Origin: Beta vulgaris subsp. vulgaris
Lineage: Eukaryota; Streptophyta; Magnoliopsida; Caryophyllales; Amaranthaceae
DNA: 64,000 nucleotides
Assembly (NCBI RefSeq): GCF_026745355.1
Contig: NC_079208.1
Coordinates: forward strand, 25,409,305 to 25,473,304
Direction: 5' to 3'
The notes below the pieces were generated by a model. The model did not search any database and was not told where the DNA came from. It saw only the letters and a program-made list of their open reading frames with translations. Made by a program: the position numbers and the translations under genes. How positions within the stretch are numbered: the stretch's first letter is position 1; every line of letters begins with the position of its first letter. Positions 1-10,595 of this stretch are shown in pieces.

Positions 1-1022
1 ACCTATCTTTTGCTGTTGATCTCCTTGCAGCTATTTGTTTTCTTAGGATCTTCTCTATGATTTTATTGGGCTAACGACTGTAAGATATGTTCCTTGTTCA
101 CTAATCCTTCCTGCCGTAACTTTCTAGCTGATATGGTGTATCGGAAACTAACTTTGAATTTGCAAGACAATTTTTATCCATAGCATTGTCATTTAGATTC
201 TAACTAAATCTATAATTTGCTGACAAATATGAATGTATGACGAGGTAAATGGGAATCAGGTTGCAATTCTAGCCTTTCTGTTACCTGAATAAGACTTGCT
301 GCTCATGTTTGTATTCTATCTCTCAAGTATGTATTTTCACTTTCACTCTCTATCCTTATCAGTGTAAGTGATCACCACGCATGCTCCTCTGTATGGTCGA
401 GTTTACTCATAGACCTTGCTGTTCACTGTTGGCTTTAACTGATGGTATGTTCTAAGCTTCTCATTCCTTGTCACGTGCTTCATCTTGAAGGATGGAGAAA
501 GCACTTTTCTTTTTTTTGGGGGAGGGTTACCAATTTAATAAATATTCCTAAGGCTTGATCTTTTACATGGGATTAACCCCCCCCCCCCTTCCCCTATCAA
601 AAGTGGACTTTGCTAATGTAAGTGTTGAGCTGCTAATCTGCACAAAGCAATTGGAAGCCCAGTCCTTATCTATATATATGATTGCGGGCAGGTGCGCCTA
701 TGGTGAAGGTGACAGTAGACGAGGCAGCAGTGAATTTTGTAATGTCACAGCTCAAGAAAATGTTTCCAGATATAACTCTAATCATATAATGCATCGTTTT
801 AACGTTTCAAGCCAAAATTTAACTGATGTAACAATTTTAAGATACATCAGTTAACTTGGAAAATTTAATAACAGCAGCAATAAAAAGACTTCATTCCAAC
901 TCATTATATGCTACCATCTTTCTACTTGTCACATGGATTATATGCTTTTTATGTTGTAGAGAATGAAATCATGAAAAAGTCATGGTTGTAGCATATTCCA
1001 CAGGTTTAGTTCATAAATATAT
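1..1022. other. Left-margin sequence without a recognisable complete gene
   Basis: AT-rich DNA with a C-run near 577-590 and no long open frame that looks coding. It lies downstream of the minus-strand CACTA ORF1. I looked here for the other CACTA terminus (CACTA plus subterminal copies like those at 10270-10560) and did not find it, so either the terminus lies beyond the left edge or it has been deleted. A short exon-like stretch at 692-789 is listed separately. Confidence 0.4.
692..789 (+). CDS. Possible terminal exon or captured gene fragment, unrecognised
   Basis: A good acceptor (…gggcag) at 691 is followed by an open stretch with protein-like composition, beginning A-P-MVKVTVDEAAVNFVMSQL from the ATG at 700 and ending at a TAA at 787-789. 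I cannot assign a family. Upstream exons are not convincing within the 690 bases available. It could be the last exon of a host gene lying to the left, or a fragment picked up by the CACTA element whose ORF1 starts its 3' end 230 bp away. Chance is also possible at this length. Confidence 0.22.
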
Positions 1023-3031
1023 TCATAGAGAAATAAGAAATAAAAACGGTACCTCACAATCTAACAATTGAGGGCCATTAGAAGCTTGCTCATTGGTGTC
1101 ACTAGTTGTATGTTGATCTCTAGATGCATCATTTGGTTTTGTACCAATTGAAAAATCAGGAATCACAAGCTCTACTCCTGGATTAGCGGCTTGAATTTGA
1201 GAAAGAATGACAGATGCCACGCTCGGTGCTAGCTTTTGCACCAATTGAGTCTCCATACTTTGTAAAAACTCCTGTGGGAATATGAAACCCGAATTTTTAT
1301 CCTTTTTTTTCAAATCAGTCTTCGTTACACCTCTTCCATAAAGCCGTACACGATTTTTGCGAACAGGATCTTGTATGACTTTAGAGTAATGATCCTTAGT
1401 GTTACCATCTTCTCCAAGTTCAACACTTTGTAAAGCATCCATCTTGGCCTATCCAATGAAGATCAAGTTATTACATATACTAAGTTAAGGCAGAAAATAT
1501 GCAAATAAATAGCATGTTAACTCACAATATTGGATATAGATTTTTCGTTGTTGGTGAGGTATGTCTTTTCAGGATTTCTTTTCCTCGATTCTTTGTAGAC
1601 CTTTTCTTGTGAAGGCTCTTGCTTATTCGGATCCTCTTGTTGCTTTAGAGATACAAATTAGTAGTTCAATATATAACTTTCTAAGAGTATGAGATGATGG
1701 AACAATAAGAACTATAGATCAAGATAATGTGTTGTTACCAACTTATGACGTAACATTGCATATGACTTCGAACCCATAGTATGCATATCATCTAGTGATC
1801 CACGATTGCCTTTATTAATTTTTGCTTCTTTCTGTAATAGAAAAAAAAGTTAACATACAATTTCACAGTAGACGAACAAAATTACAAAGAGAATAAAACC
1901 ATATACCTCGATTAGTGAACAATTCCAGTATTCCAAAAGATCTTTAAATTGGGAATCGGAAACTGTTTTTGGACGATTTTCCCACCTTTTCTCATCAGTT
2001 TCATGTGCATAGTAGTGCTTTTGCTTTACCCTACATTTATGACCACGCCAACTTGCATTTATAGATTCGAAAACCCATTTTTTCCCTTGATCAGGAACCA
2101 TGTACTTTTCCTAACCCAACAATGAATGAGCTCAATTAGTAGTATATAAGGTATTCGGTCCAATGAATGAGCTCAATTAGTAGTATATACATGTTTTTAG
2201 TGTTATGAATGAGCTTACATAGAAAAGAAACAATGAAAGGAACATACCAAAACATAATCCCATATTTTGTCAAGTGTGGGCAAAAGTTTGAATTTTCTAT
2301 AGTTAAGAGGCGCAAGCTCGGAATCCCTAGCAACTGTACCCAAGAAGAGGCTAAATTCATCAACAACTTCTTTTGTTGGTCCAACTGGTTGGCCGATTGA
2401 GTTCAGTACAATAGCTTCACGCTCTTCTCTTGTACGCGAGTGGACCTTTGTTAACGTTGTTGGACCTCGTTGCTTTTTACTCTTACAAGCTATTTAAGGT
2501 TAAGGTATTAGTTTATATAATAAGATAGATATGAAAAAAAAATGTCATCTACAGAAGTGTGTGATATATACCTTCCTCTATTATTTCATTTGGTTGAGAT
2601 TCCACTTCTATTTCTTCATTTATTGGTTATTGCTCCAATTCATGTTCAACTTCATCATTTCTTATTATAGTGGAAGGAATCTGAATTTCCAAGTTTGCTT
2701 CATGTGTCATTCCATCGGTAATAGGAGATTTTGTGTCTGTGGTGTGTCGCATCTTTTTTAACTGTTTTTGCCGAAACAAGCGAAATGAAGATATAGACCC
2801 CGGAATACAATACTCCTTTTCTTGTGTCTTTCCCTTTGGTTGTTGCTTTTGAGGGCGTGCAGTATCCTTTGTCAGTTGCTGTTTTGCAGGTTGGGCAGTT
2901 CCCACGGATTTTCGCCTGTTTTGCTCGACATTTTTAGATTGTGTGTTATCCTTTGCTTGTTGGTTCCGTTGCCCATTTTTATGCACAAAATCCCTCATAG
3001 ATAATGGGTGCTTCACTCCCTCTTTTTCCAC

Positions 3032-5177
3032 CTGAAACCATACAAGAAACATATAATGGCACCAATCTGAGTAAATTATTAAACTTTCTGGCTGCTATAG
3101 CTGCTGCCTTTTTCAGAAAAGTGGACATATGTGATTTCCTCCTCTCCCTTTTATAGTTGCACTCAAAACAAAACAAACGAGGAATTAAATGAACAGTTAA
3201 CCGAACAAGTTATAATACATGTACAACAAACATTTGCAGAAAAAGATAAAGCAGCACATTGAGGTGGCAAAAATATTTGATCACATTTCACAGCCAGAAA
3301 AGTTGATTAAAAATATGTCGTTGTGGTAACAGCCTAACAGGTAACCACCGTGTATCAGATGGCTGCGGCAGAATTATATATTTGTTAGTAAAATGATAGC
3401 AAATGATGTATTTATAATCAGACAGAAGCTCCTACTTAATACCAGGTGTCAGGTAGCATTAGTAAAACGATTCGTATGCTACAGCACATCATGAACATAA
3501 GGTGTAATACTGGGATGCAACTTTTCAATTTCTTTATTCTTTCTCTTCTACACTTTGTTCTCTCACAACTGAACTCGCTATGTAATTGATGGCACCTCAT
3601 GAGCACTAATCCTGACATGAACATAAGGTGTAATAATCAAAGTCTAAATAAATACTTGGCATGAAATCAAAGATCCCAATAAGTGATAGGCCATATTCCA
3701 AGATATTGACAGTTAAATGGAAGACATTTTCTGGTGAGTAAATATTCCATTTGCCTAGACCCTTTGATACCCATTTCTGAGGAGAAATCATTGTCTAGGA
3801 TGGAACAATAATAGGTCTTATCCACATCTCAAAATACTGCAACATCAAGACCAAGCTTATCCATCTACTCTCTTTTCGTTTCAGAATTTCTTTCTTTTCT
3901 TAGTAATAGTCCTATTTTCAATTATAATCCATTCAAAATAGACTTACTTATAAAGCCCATAATCTGTAGAAGTTGACACAATTGTGCACTTAATGTATTT
4001 AATAGGTTTATTTGACCCATTTTGGTCCTTGGAAAAATTCAACTAGGACAATCACTCTAAGTTAGTGGGAGTAAAATGGACCATATTCAAAAGAACATGA
4101 ACCTAAGATACTTTGAATCTGACACGTAGCAAATTTGTAAAGTTAGACTAGTCAGACTGTATGATGTAGCAAACTGTCACACTGGTTGCTGGGCAAGCAA
4201 ATACGCAATAGTTTTGAGCTCTTGACCCCTTAGATTTCATACACCAAGCATTACAAGTGCTACTAAACATACCAAGCAGTATAATTCGATTCCACATTGT
4301 AGTAAGACAAATGAACTCATAGAGTTTAAAATCAAATAAAATGAGAAGCTCCTCAAGAAGTCTCTTCATATCATGACATGCAGGTGACTAGGAGAGCTAA
4401 ATTAAAAACGAGAAGCAAGTGTTATGAACTAATAAATCTTGGCCTTCTGGACAAGGTCTGCACAAGAAGTATCCTCAAGAAGATGTGCTATTCTGCTATT
4501 CCTGCTATGTGACTAGTTTCTTCTCATACAGCCCTTCTTGCACCCCTCCCTCACTGCACACACTCCCTACACTCCCCCCTGCACTGCCTGCACTACCACT
4601 CCCCCCTGCACTGCCTCCCTTCTTGCACCCCTCCCTCACTGCACACACTCCCTACACTCACTGCACACACACCCTCATTGCCTTGCACTCCCCACACTCA
4701 CTGCACACACCCCCTCCCTGTCCTGCACTCCCCACACTCACTGCACACACTCACTACCCAACCTCCCTGCCACTCCTCCACACACTCACTGCCCACCCCC
4801 TCCCTGCGCTGCCACTGCACACACTCACTGCCCACCCCCTCCCTGCCCTGCCACTGCACACACTCACTGCCCACCCCCTCCCTTCCCTGCCACTACACAC
4901 ACTCACTGCCCACCCCCTCCCTGCCCTGCCACTGCACACACTCACTGCCCACTGCACACAGTCACTGCACAAACTGAGAAACTGATTTCCATACTCGCAT
5001 CCATAAATAAGACAACACAAACATGCAGCAAAAAATGAACCAAAGAAAAACATATGGAGACCAAAGAAATAGATAGATAAATATATAAAGGTTATAATAA
5101 GCCAACATAACCTATTAAGACCACTAAAAAATCTGATAATATACAGGTAGAAATTGAGCGGAACAAAAATCACAAAC
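3032..5177 (-). other. First intron of CACTA ORF1, non-coding
   Basis: This 2.1 kb stretch separates the putative first and second ORF1 exons (donor after ATGGAG at 5178; acceptor TTTCAG before 3031). I see no coding signal or recognised element apart from the 39-bp tandem repeat at about 4538-4980. Confidence 0.5.
4538..4980 (+). repeat. 39-bp minisatellite (C-rich, CACTCACTGC core)
   Basis: The core CCCACCCCCTCCCTG recurs at 4792, 4831, 4870 and 4909, an exact 39-bp period. Less regular related units extend left to about 4538 with ACTGCACACACTC. Because 39 is a multiple of three, all frames on both strands stay open and give proline/histidine/threonine or cysteine/serine/glycine artefact proteins. 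It lies in the first intron of CACTA ORF1. Confidence 0.9.
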
Positions 5178-5475
5178 CTCCATAGTATTTTGCCGCGCAT
5201 CATTATTAGTTTCGTTCTCCTCGTCATAACCCTCATATTTGATGTGAAGTACTCGTCATCAGATGAAAATATTTCATCATCTCTCCATCACTGAGAATCT
5301 CCTGAGTTTTGTCGAGTAATGACTTGTTTGCCAAACTTCCAAACCCTTTTGCTTTCATTCTTTCTTCGTTAGACCTCACTCTCTCTAAACGTTGCCTCTC
5401 ATAAGGTGGAATCTGATGTTGTCCAACATTAAGCTTCGCTCTATTCCTTTTCATACAAGGGGGGGAATGAGACAA

Positions 5476-6017
5476 TCAACGTTATTGTATATTTTTGGGC
5501 AAAAACAACAGGAAAACCAAGCAGTGGGGAAACACTTTACTACATGCCATTGTCCAGCATCCAAGGACACAAAGCCAGCATGTAATGATTTACTGAAGAA
5601 AGAAAATGCTAACACCATCTCTGTCAAATACATGAAATCTGATGCGCAAGCAGTGACAAAGAAGAAAGAACACGCAAGTACAATCCATAAGGATGCCAAA
5701 CAGACTACTTGTGCAAGGAGGAAAAGCAGCATATAGCAAATATACAATCAAAGGATTGTAAGAAACCTGCTGGTGCAGAGATAAAGAAAGAAAAGAAGGA
5801 ACACCATGCAAAAAGCAATACAACTACTGCATGCAACACATTGGTCAAGAAAGAACATAGGATGAACCAACCAACCACTCTTTTCAAGCATACATCATCT
5901 GGAAGGAGAAGATCATTGATGGTATATTACAAAAATTTTAAAAAAACGCAAAGATATATTTTATGAGACGATAAATCATGAATTAAACACATGCATTGTA
6001 ATTCAATATAGACACGA
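5476..6017. other. Spacer between the CACTA TnpD and ORF1 genes, A-rich
   Basis: No transposase domain is recognised here. The plus strand has repeated AAGAAAGAA blocks giving overlapping Lys/Glu-rich frames (about 5520-5965) with partly repeated peptides such as LLKKENAN, VTKKKEHAS and LVKKEHR. No homologue is recognised and the strand is opposite to both transposon genes. It is most simply degenerate repeat DNA. Confidence 0.35.
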
Positions 6018-9000
6018 ATTCATATCGAATACCAAAAAAAAGACAAATATAGTACCATCAGAAAGTTCTCTAGGAAGATTTTGAATAGCATAATGCCAAC
6101 CCTCTTTAAGCGGATCTTCAATAAAAAAAACTTGATGTGTTGAGATCCAAGATGAAAGGTTCTCCTTGTGAAATATTCTTATTCTTATTCACGACATCCA
6201 TCCCAAAATCATCCTTTTCCGAATAAAACCACACACATCTAAATAAGACAACACTAAAGTGACAATGATAAGATATCTCAATAATATCTTCTAACGAGCC
6301 ATAATAGTTCACAGCCCCCATAACAGGATTTTGATCTCTACTACTACCAAAACTATGCGTTAGAGCTGTTAAGGTGACTCCACTGTTTTGAGTTACGCCA
6401 TTTTTCTCTCGTTTCATGGTGTGAAACCTATAGCCATTAACAGAGTAGCCACTGAACTTCTTAGCAACACGAGATGGTCCTTTTGATAACCATTTGATAT
6501 GATCCGTTATTTCTTCCCCTTCTTGAATATTGAGATCAACTTTCTCTCTAAACCACTCCATGAAATTCTTGCTATGAGTATGCGCGAAATCCCATTTTCT
6601 TTTCCTGTGGCTGCTTACAGACAACTTATGTTCACTGTGATTTTACTAAATATGTTAGTATCTATCACAATTAGCAAGATAAAAAAATTAGAAAAATAAT
6701 TAGAAAAAATTCCGTGTTAAGTTATCTTACTCGATGTATCTCTCAACTTCCTCAGAATCACAATTGAATAAGACATATTGATGGACTTGGGCCCGTGTAA
6801 TGTGATCCATCATAAACCCATAATCCTTCTTCTTTCTATTCCTTCCCTTTCCTCTAATAGGTCGGCCAATATTGGGAAATAATGTATTTGAGATACTAGG
6901 ATCAACAGCATTATTATCTGAAGGATTGTTTGATCGATTCAAGTATCTTCCACAGAATGCGAGACATTCTTTGGCCAAATATCTTTCAGCCATTGAGCCC
7001 TCCGGACGACCCTTGTTCCGAACATCAGATTTTAACTCTCGGAGGTACCTCTCTATTGCATACATACACCTAATTCCAACTGGACCACCAAGCTTAATTT
7101 CTTCCACCAAGTGAATTGGTAAATGAACCATGACATCAAAGAAGGTAGGTGGGAAAATCTCTTCTAACTGACAAAGGGTTTCAACAATCTCAGTTTGCAA
7201 ATAGTCGAGATCTTGGGGGTCGATAGCTTTCTTCCATATGCCCTTAAAAAAGGCACACAACCTTAGCAAAGGTTTTGCAACATCTTTGCTCAAAGTTGTC
7301 TTGATTGCAACAAGAAGCAAGTAATGCATTAGAAAATGAGCATCATGACTCTTATATCCAGTAATCTTCCTTTCACCAACTTGCACACATCGAGCGATAT
7401 TTGAAGCATATCCAAGTGGTAGCTTTGCATTTTTAATGACCTGGCAAAATAATCGCTTCTCTTCTAATGACATCGAAAAACGTGATTTTGGAAATACTTC
7501 CTTACCATCTTCTAGTAATTGAGGATGAAGTTCAGGCATCCAATTTAGGGCTTTCAAATCTTGACGAACATTAGCATGATCTTTGCTCTTTCCAGGTAAA
7601 TCTAACAGTGTGGCAATGATATTATCACATACATTTTTTTCAATATGCATTACATCAAGATTATGGCGAAGTGAACAATGCTTCCAATATGGAAGTTTAA
7701 AAAATATTGGTACCCTTTTCCATGGAACTTCCTTTTCTTGTTTCGTTATCTTTTGCAACTTTCCACATTTATTTCGAAAACCACAAAGTAACTCCTTAGT
7801 TTCGATTCCTGTTAAACGCACTGGTTGGTGTCTTTGCCCCGTAACTCCAATAAAATATCTCTTATTACGACGCCAAGGGTGGGACAAATCTAAAAAAGTA
7901 GGGTGACCCATATAGCAATGCTTGTGACTTTTGTTGAAGAACAATGATTCAGTTTCATAATGACAAGCAGGGCATGCAATTTTTCCTTTTGTGCTCCAAC
8001 CAGACAACATTGCATAAGCAGGAAAGTCACTAATGGTAGACATCAATGTTGCGTGCATATCAAACCTTTGATTGCTTAAAGAGTCATAAGTTTCCAATCC
8101 AACCTCCCACAATTCTTTCAAATCCTTAATTAGTGGTTGCAAATAAACATGAATATCATTTCCCGGGGATAAGGGACCAGGAATAAGCAATGCTAACATC
8201 AAAAATTCAGGCTTCGTAAGTAACCACGGAGGTAAGTTATAATTGATCAATATCACTAGCCACGTACTATGTACAATGCTCATATTGTGGAATGGGTTAA
8301 ACCCGTCTGAAGCTAACCAAGCCTACACTACGAGCATCTTTGGCAAATTTGGATATCTCTTGTCAAATGTTTTCCATGCTTCACCATCCCTTGGATGCTG
8401 TAAAAGCTCATCTTCTGAATCATTTGTTTTATGCCATATCATGTACTTTGCAGTTTCCGGACACATAAATAACCTTTGCAACCTTTTCTTAATTGGAAAA
8501 TACCTTAGAATTTTAGCAGGAATTTTATAATCCTTCCCATTAGTCTTTTCTTTATTAGTTACTTTCCACCTTGAAGTCTTGCAAACAAAACAACTTGTTG
8601 CATTTGCATGCTCCTCCCAATACAACATGCAGTCATTAGGGCATGCATCAATCTTCTGACAATCTAGCCCTAAAACTCTTAAAACATTTTTTGCTTCATT
8701 AAAAGACTTGGGCAAATTTGCATCTGGTAGCGTGTCTCTAAATATTCCTAACAAAGCCGACATTGCTACATTGCTCAACTTATGGTCACACTTGTATATA
8801 AATAGATGAATAAGAAAGGACAGTTTGGAAAATTTCTTGCAACCTGGATATAATTCTTGTTGACCTTGTCCTATTAATCTATAAAACTTCTTTGCATCTT
8901 CATTCGGCCCTTCTCTCATTGTATCATGCAACAACCCCTCTATGTCATCATTCGTGTCTAATATCGCATCATGTTCTTCTGTCACATCCGGTTCTTTTTC

Positions 9001-9240
9001 AATATTTATATCCAAGTCTAACAACTTATCACTTCTGAGAACAAAACCATTAACAATGATATGATCCCTAACAACATTTTTATACTGCCAATAACGATAA
9101 TGACAAACATTGCAAGGACAACAAATCTGGTTCCCTTGTGCTTTAATAGCAAAAGCCTTACTAATGTACTCCTAAACTCCTTCTTCATATTCATCGCTCC
9201 ACCTTTGAAGCATCCACCACTTTTTATCTATGTTATCCAT
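6018..9240 (-). pseudogene. CACTA TnpD-type transposase, decayed
   Basis: Start taken at the ATG at 9240 (MDNIDKKWWMLQRWSDEYEE), the usual beginning of the transposase-associated domain, whose CPC..CH cysteine cluster follows at about 9130-9090. The Transposase_21 core comes next (LASDGFNPFHNMS, DMHATLMSTISDFPAYAMLSG, NLDVMHIEKNVCDNI), then DUF4218 (VHLPIHLVEEIKLGGPV, RPEGSMAERYL, about 7140-6980). After a roughly 110-bp intron, a DUF4216-containing exon runs from 6613 to about 6018 (ending QVFFIEDPLKEGWHYAIQ). It would catalyse excision and insertion. Breaks: a TAG at 9172-9174, a TAG at 8323-8325 within a cluster of small deletions around 8320-8340, and a frameshift near 6130. The sequence is otherwise well conserved, so inactivation looks fairly recent. 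Confidence 0.88.
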
Positions 9241-10260
9241 TTTGTTCCTTAATCGTATGTTGCAAACCAGAACATTAAGTCAGCATCCAATTTAAAATAT
9301 CCCAATTCAAAAAATTCCTAAAACATAATTCACAAAACATAAATTAGATAAAATTCCTTAATTCACAAAACATATTGGGTCTTGGGTAATTGGTAATTTG
9401 GTATGATCCGTTTCAACCTTAATTTCTTAAGCTTATTAATCTCATCGTTTTCTCTCTCCTCCCACAATCTCGAAGCTCCGACAATGGCGAACGAAGAAGA
9501 AGAAAGAGTTCTAGAATCTCAATTGGAGCTCCGGCCAATTACAAGAATTGCAGAAAATAAGTTCGAAAAGTGATACTTATCCAATAATGGTACAGATTTA
9601 AGCACGAACTGCAGAAAATAAGTTCGAAAAGTAAAAAATTTGTGAGTTCTTATGTAATTTTCTCTAATTCATTTAAGTTTTGGCACAATTGTATGAAGAA
9701 TTCAAAAACAGGTGCAAATTTGTCAATTTCATTCGCAATTCTCAATATTTAATTGAAAATTTTATCCCCAATTGCAATAATTAATCAAAAGCTCCAGAAT
9801 TTAACTAATTCATAAACATAAAATTCCAATAACAATTGATTGAAGAACATACCTTAATTTTGGAGCTCGACTGGATTTTGTGACTTTAGAAGGATTTCCA
9901 GAATTCCCAAAATACAAGAACGCACCTTTGAAGTTCAAAATCTTGCCCTCTGTGAAGTAGTGTTCGTGAAAATTTCGCCTCTTCCCTCTTCCTATTCCTC
10001 TTATTAGTATATAATTGGGGTGAATTCGGTTAGTGCCTTCAATTCATAAGAGAGATTTGGGATTGGAGATTGAAATTTGTTGGCAAACCTGCAATTGATA
10101 GGATTTTTTTGATCTCGATGTCAGTTACCTGATGATCAAGGTTTCCTTGTTTTAGGGAGATAAGGTGTTGCATGTACTGCTGTTCAAACTTTGTGAAGTA
10201 GTATTTGAAATTTAGTGAAAAAAAATTGAGGGAATATTTTGAGCGTAATTTTTTGTGAGT
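9241..10260 (-). other. CACTA 5' leader region
   Basis: Region between the subterminal repeats and the TnpD start. A minus-strand donor-like ATTAAG|GTATGT lies near 9853, so an untranslated first exon with an intron is plausible. A 25-bp direct repeat (ACTGCAGAAAATAAGTTCG core) occurs at about 9547 and 9607. On the plus strand a 29-codon ORF begins at 9484 (MANEEEERVLESQLEL), listed in findings. No other gene is seen. Confidence 0.4.
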
Positions 10261-10261
10261 G

Positions 10262-10595
10262 GAGTACGTGGCTATAGGTAATGCAACAAATCATCAGATG
10301 ACCAAGTCGTTGCAAATTGAGGGAATATAATATAAGTGAATAATTTATAACATCATCAAATGCAACGACCATCCCAAGTCGTTGCAATAGATATATCTAA
10401 TGCAACGACCACGACCAAGTCGTTGCAATAGATATATCTAATGCAACGGTTACTATAAAGTCGTTGCAATAGCTTAAACTATGAACCTAAATTGAAATGG
10501 GTCGTTGCAATAGATGATCCTATTGCAACGGTATAAAAAATAACCGTTGCATTAGCTTATTTTAACCATTGCGTTTGATTAAAAATGTAGTAGTG
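10262..10595 (-). repeat. CACTA subterminal repeats and terminal CACTACTACA
   Basis: Six or more copies of GCAACGAC/GTCGTTGC-type units occur in both orientations, e.g. around 10310, 10365, 10378, 10400, 10424, 10441, 10463, 10500 and 10524, separated by TAGATATATCTAATGC. They end at the terminus TGTAGTAGTG at 10586-10595. Arrays like this are the binding sites of TnpA-type proteins in characterised CACTA elements. Confidence 0.85.

Larger units (their letters stand above)
1023..5475 (-). pseudogene. CACTA ORF1 / TnpA-like protein (Transposase_24 family), decayed
   Basis: Multi-exon gene reconstructed from phase-compatible GT-AG junctions: about 5475-5178, 3031-2572, 2489-2248, 2110-1907, 1831-1739, 1642-1526 and 1448-1057 or 1023. 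The first exon encodes a basic segment with PPYERQRLERVRSNEERMKA. A Lys/Gln-rich linker follows. The conserved core then runs from exon 3 (GQPVGPTKEVVDEFSLFLGT) through exon 4 (W-x-W-R…YWN pattern) to exon 7 (DPVRKNRVRLYGRGVT), diagnostic of the plant Ptta/En/Spm Transposase_24 family. Family members are thought to bind subterminal repeats during transposition. Damage seen: an in-frame TAA at 2627-2629 in exon 2 and a frame change near 5233. The 2.1 kb first intron holds a 39-bp minisatellite. The N-terminal exon assignment is less certain than the core. Confidence 0.75.
1023..10595 (-). mobile_element. Large CACTA (En/Spm) transposon, 5' end at 10595, 3' end not seen
   Basis: The plus-strand sequence ending at 10595 reads as CACTACTACA on the minus strand, the classic CACTA terminus. 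Inside it are inverted and direct subterminal repeats (10270-10560). Next, on the minus strand, come a TnpD-type transposase gene (9240-6018) and an ORF1/TnpA-like Transposase_24 gene (5475-1023), the usual plant CACTA order. The terminus abuts, in frame, the middle of a FAR1-type zinc-binding domain (codons resume at 10598), so the element inserted into a MULE transposase gene. The matching terminus and its TSD (expected ATT or similar) are not visible in bases 1-1022. Both genes carry stops and frameshifts, so this copy is not autonomous. Confidence 0.85.

Noticed and set aside
4485..5236. Four overlapping open frames of 99-166 codons, both strands
   Set aside because: All arise from the 39-bp minisatellite, whose length is a multiple of three; the peptides are pure repeat translations.
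7583..7906. 107-codon plus-strand frame
   Set aside because: Antisense shadow of the well-conserved TnpD transposase.
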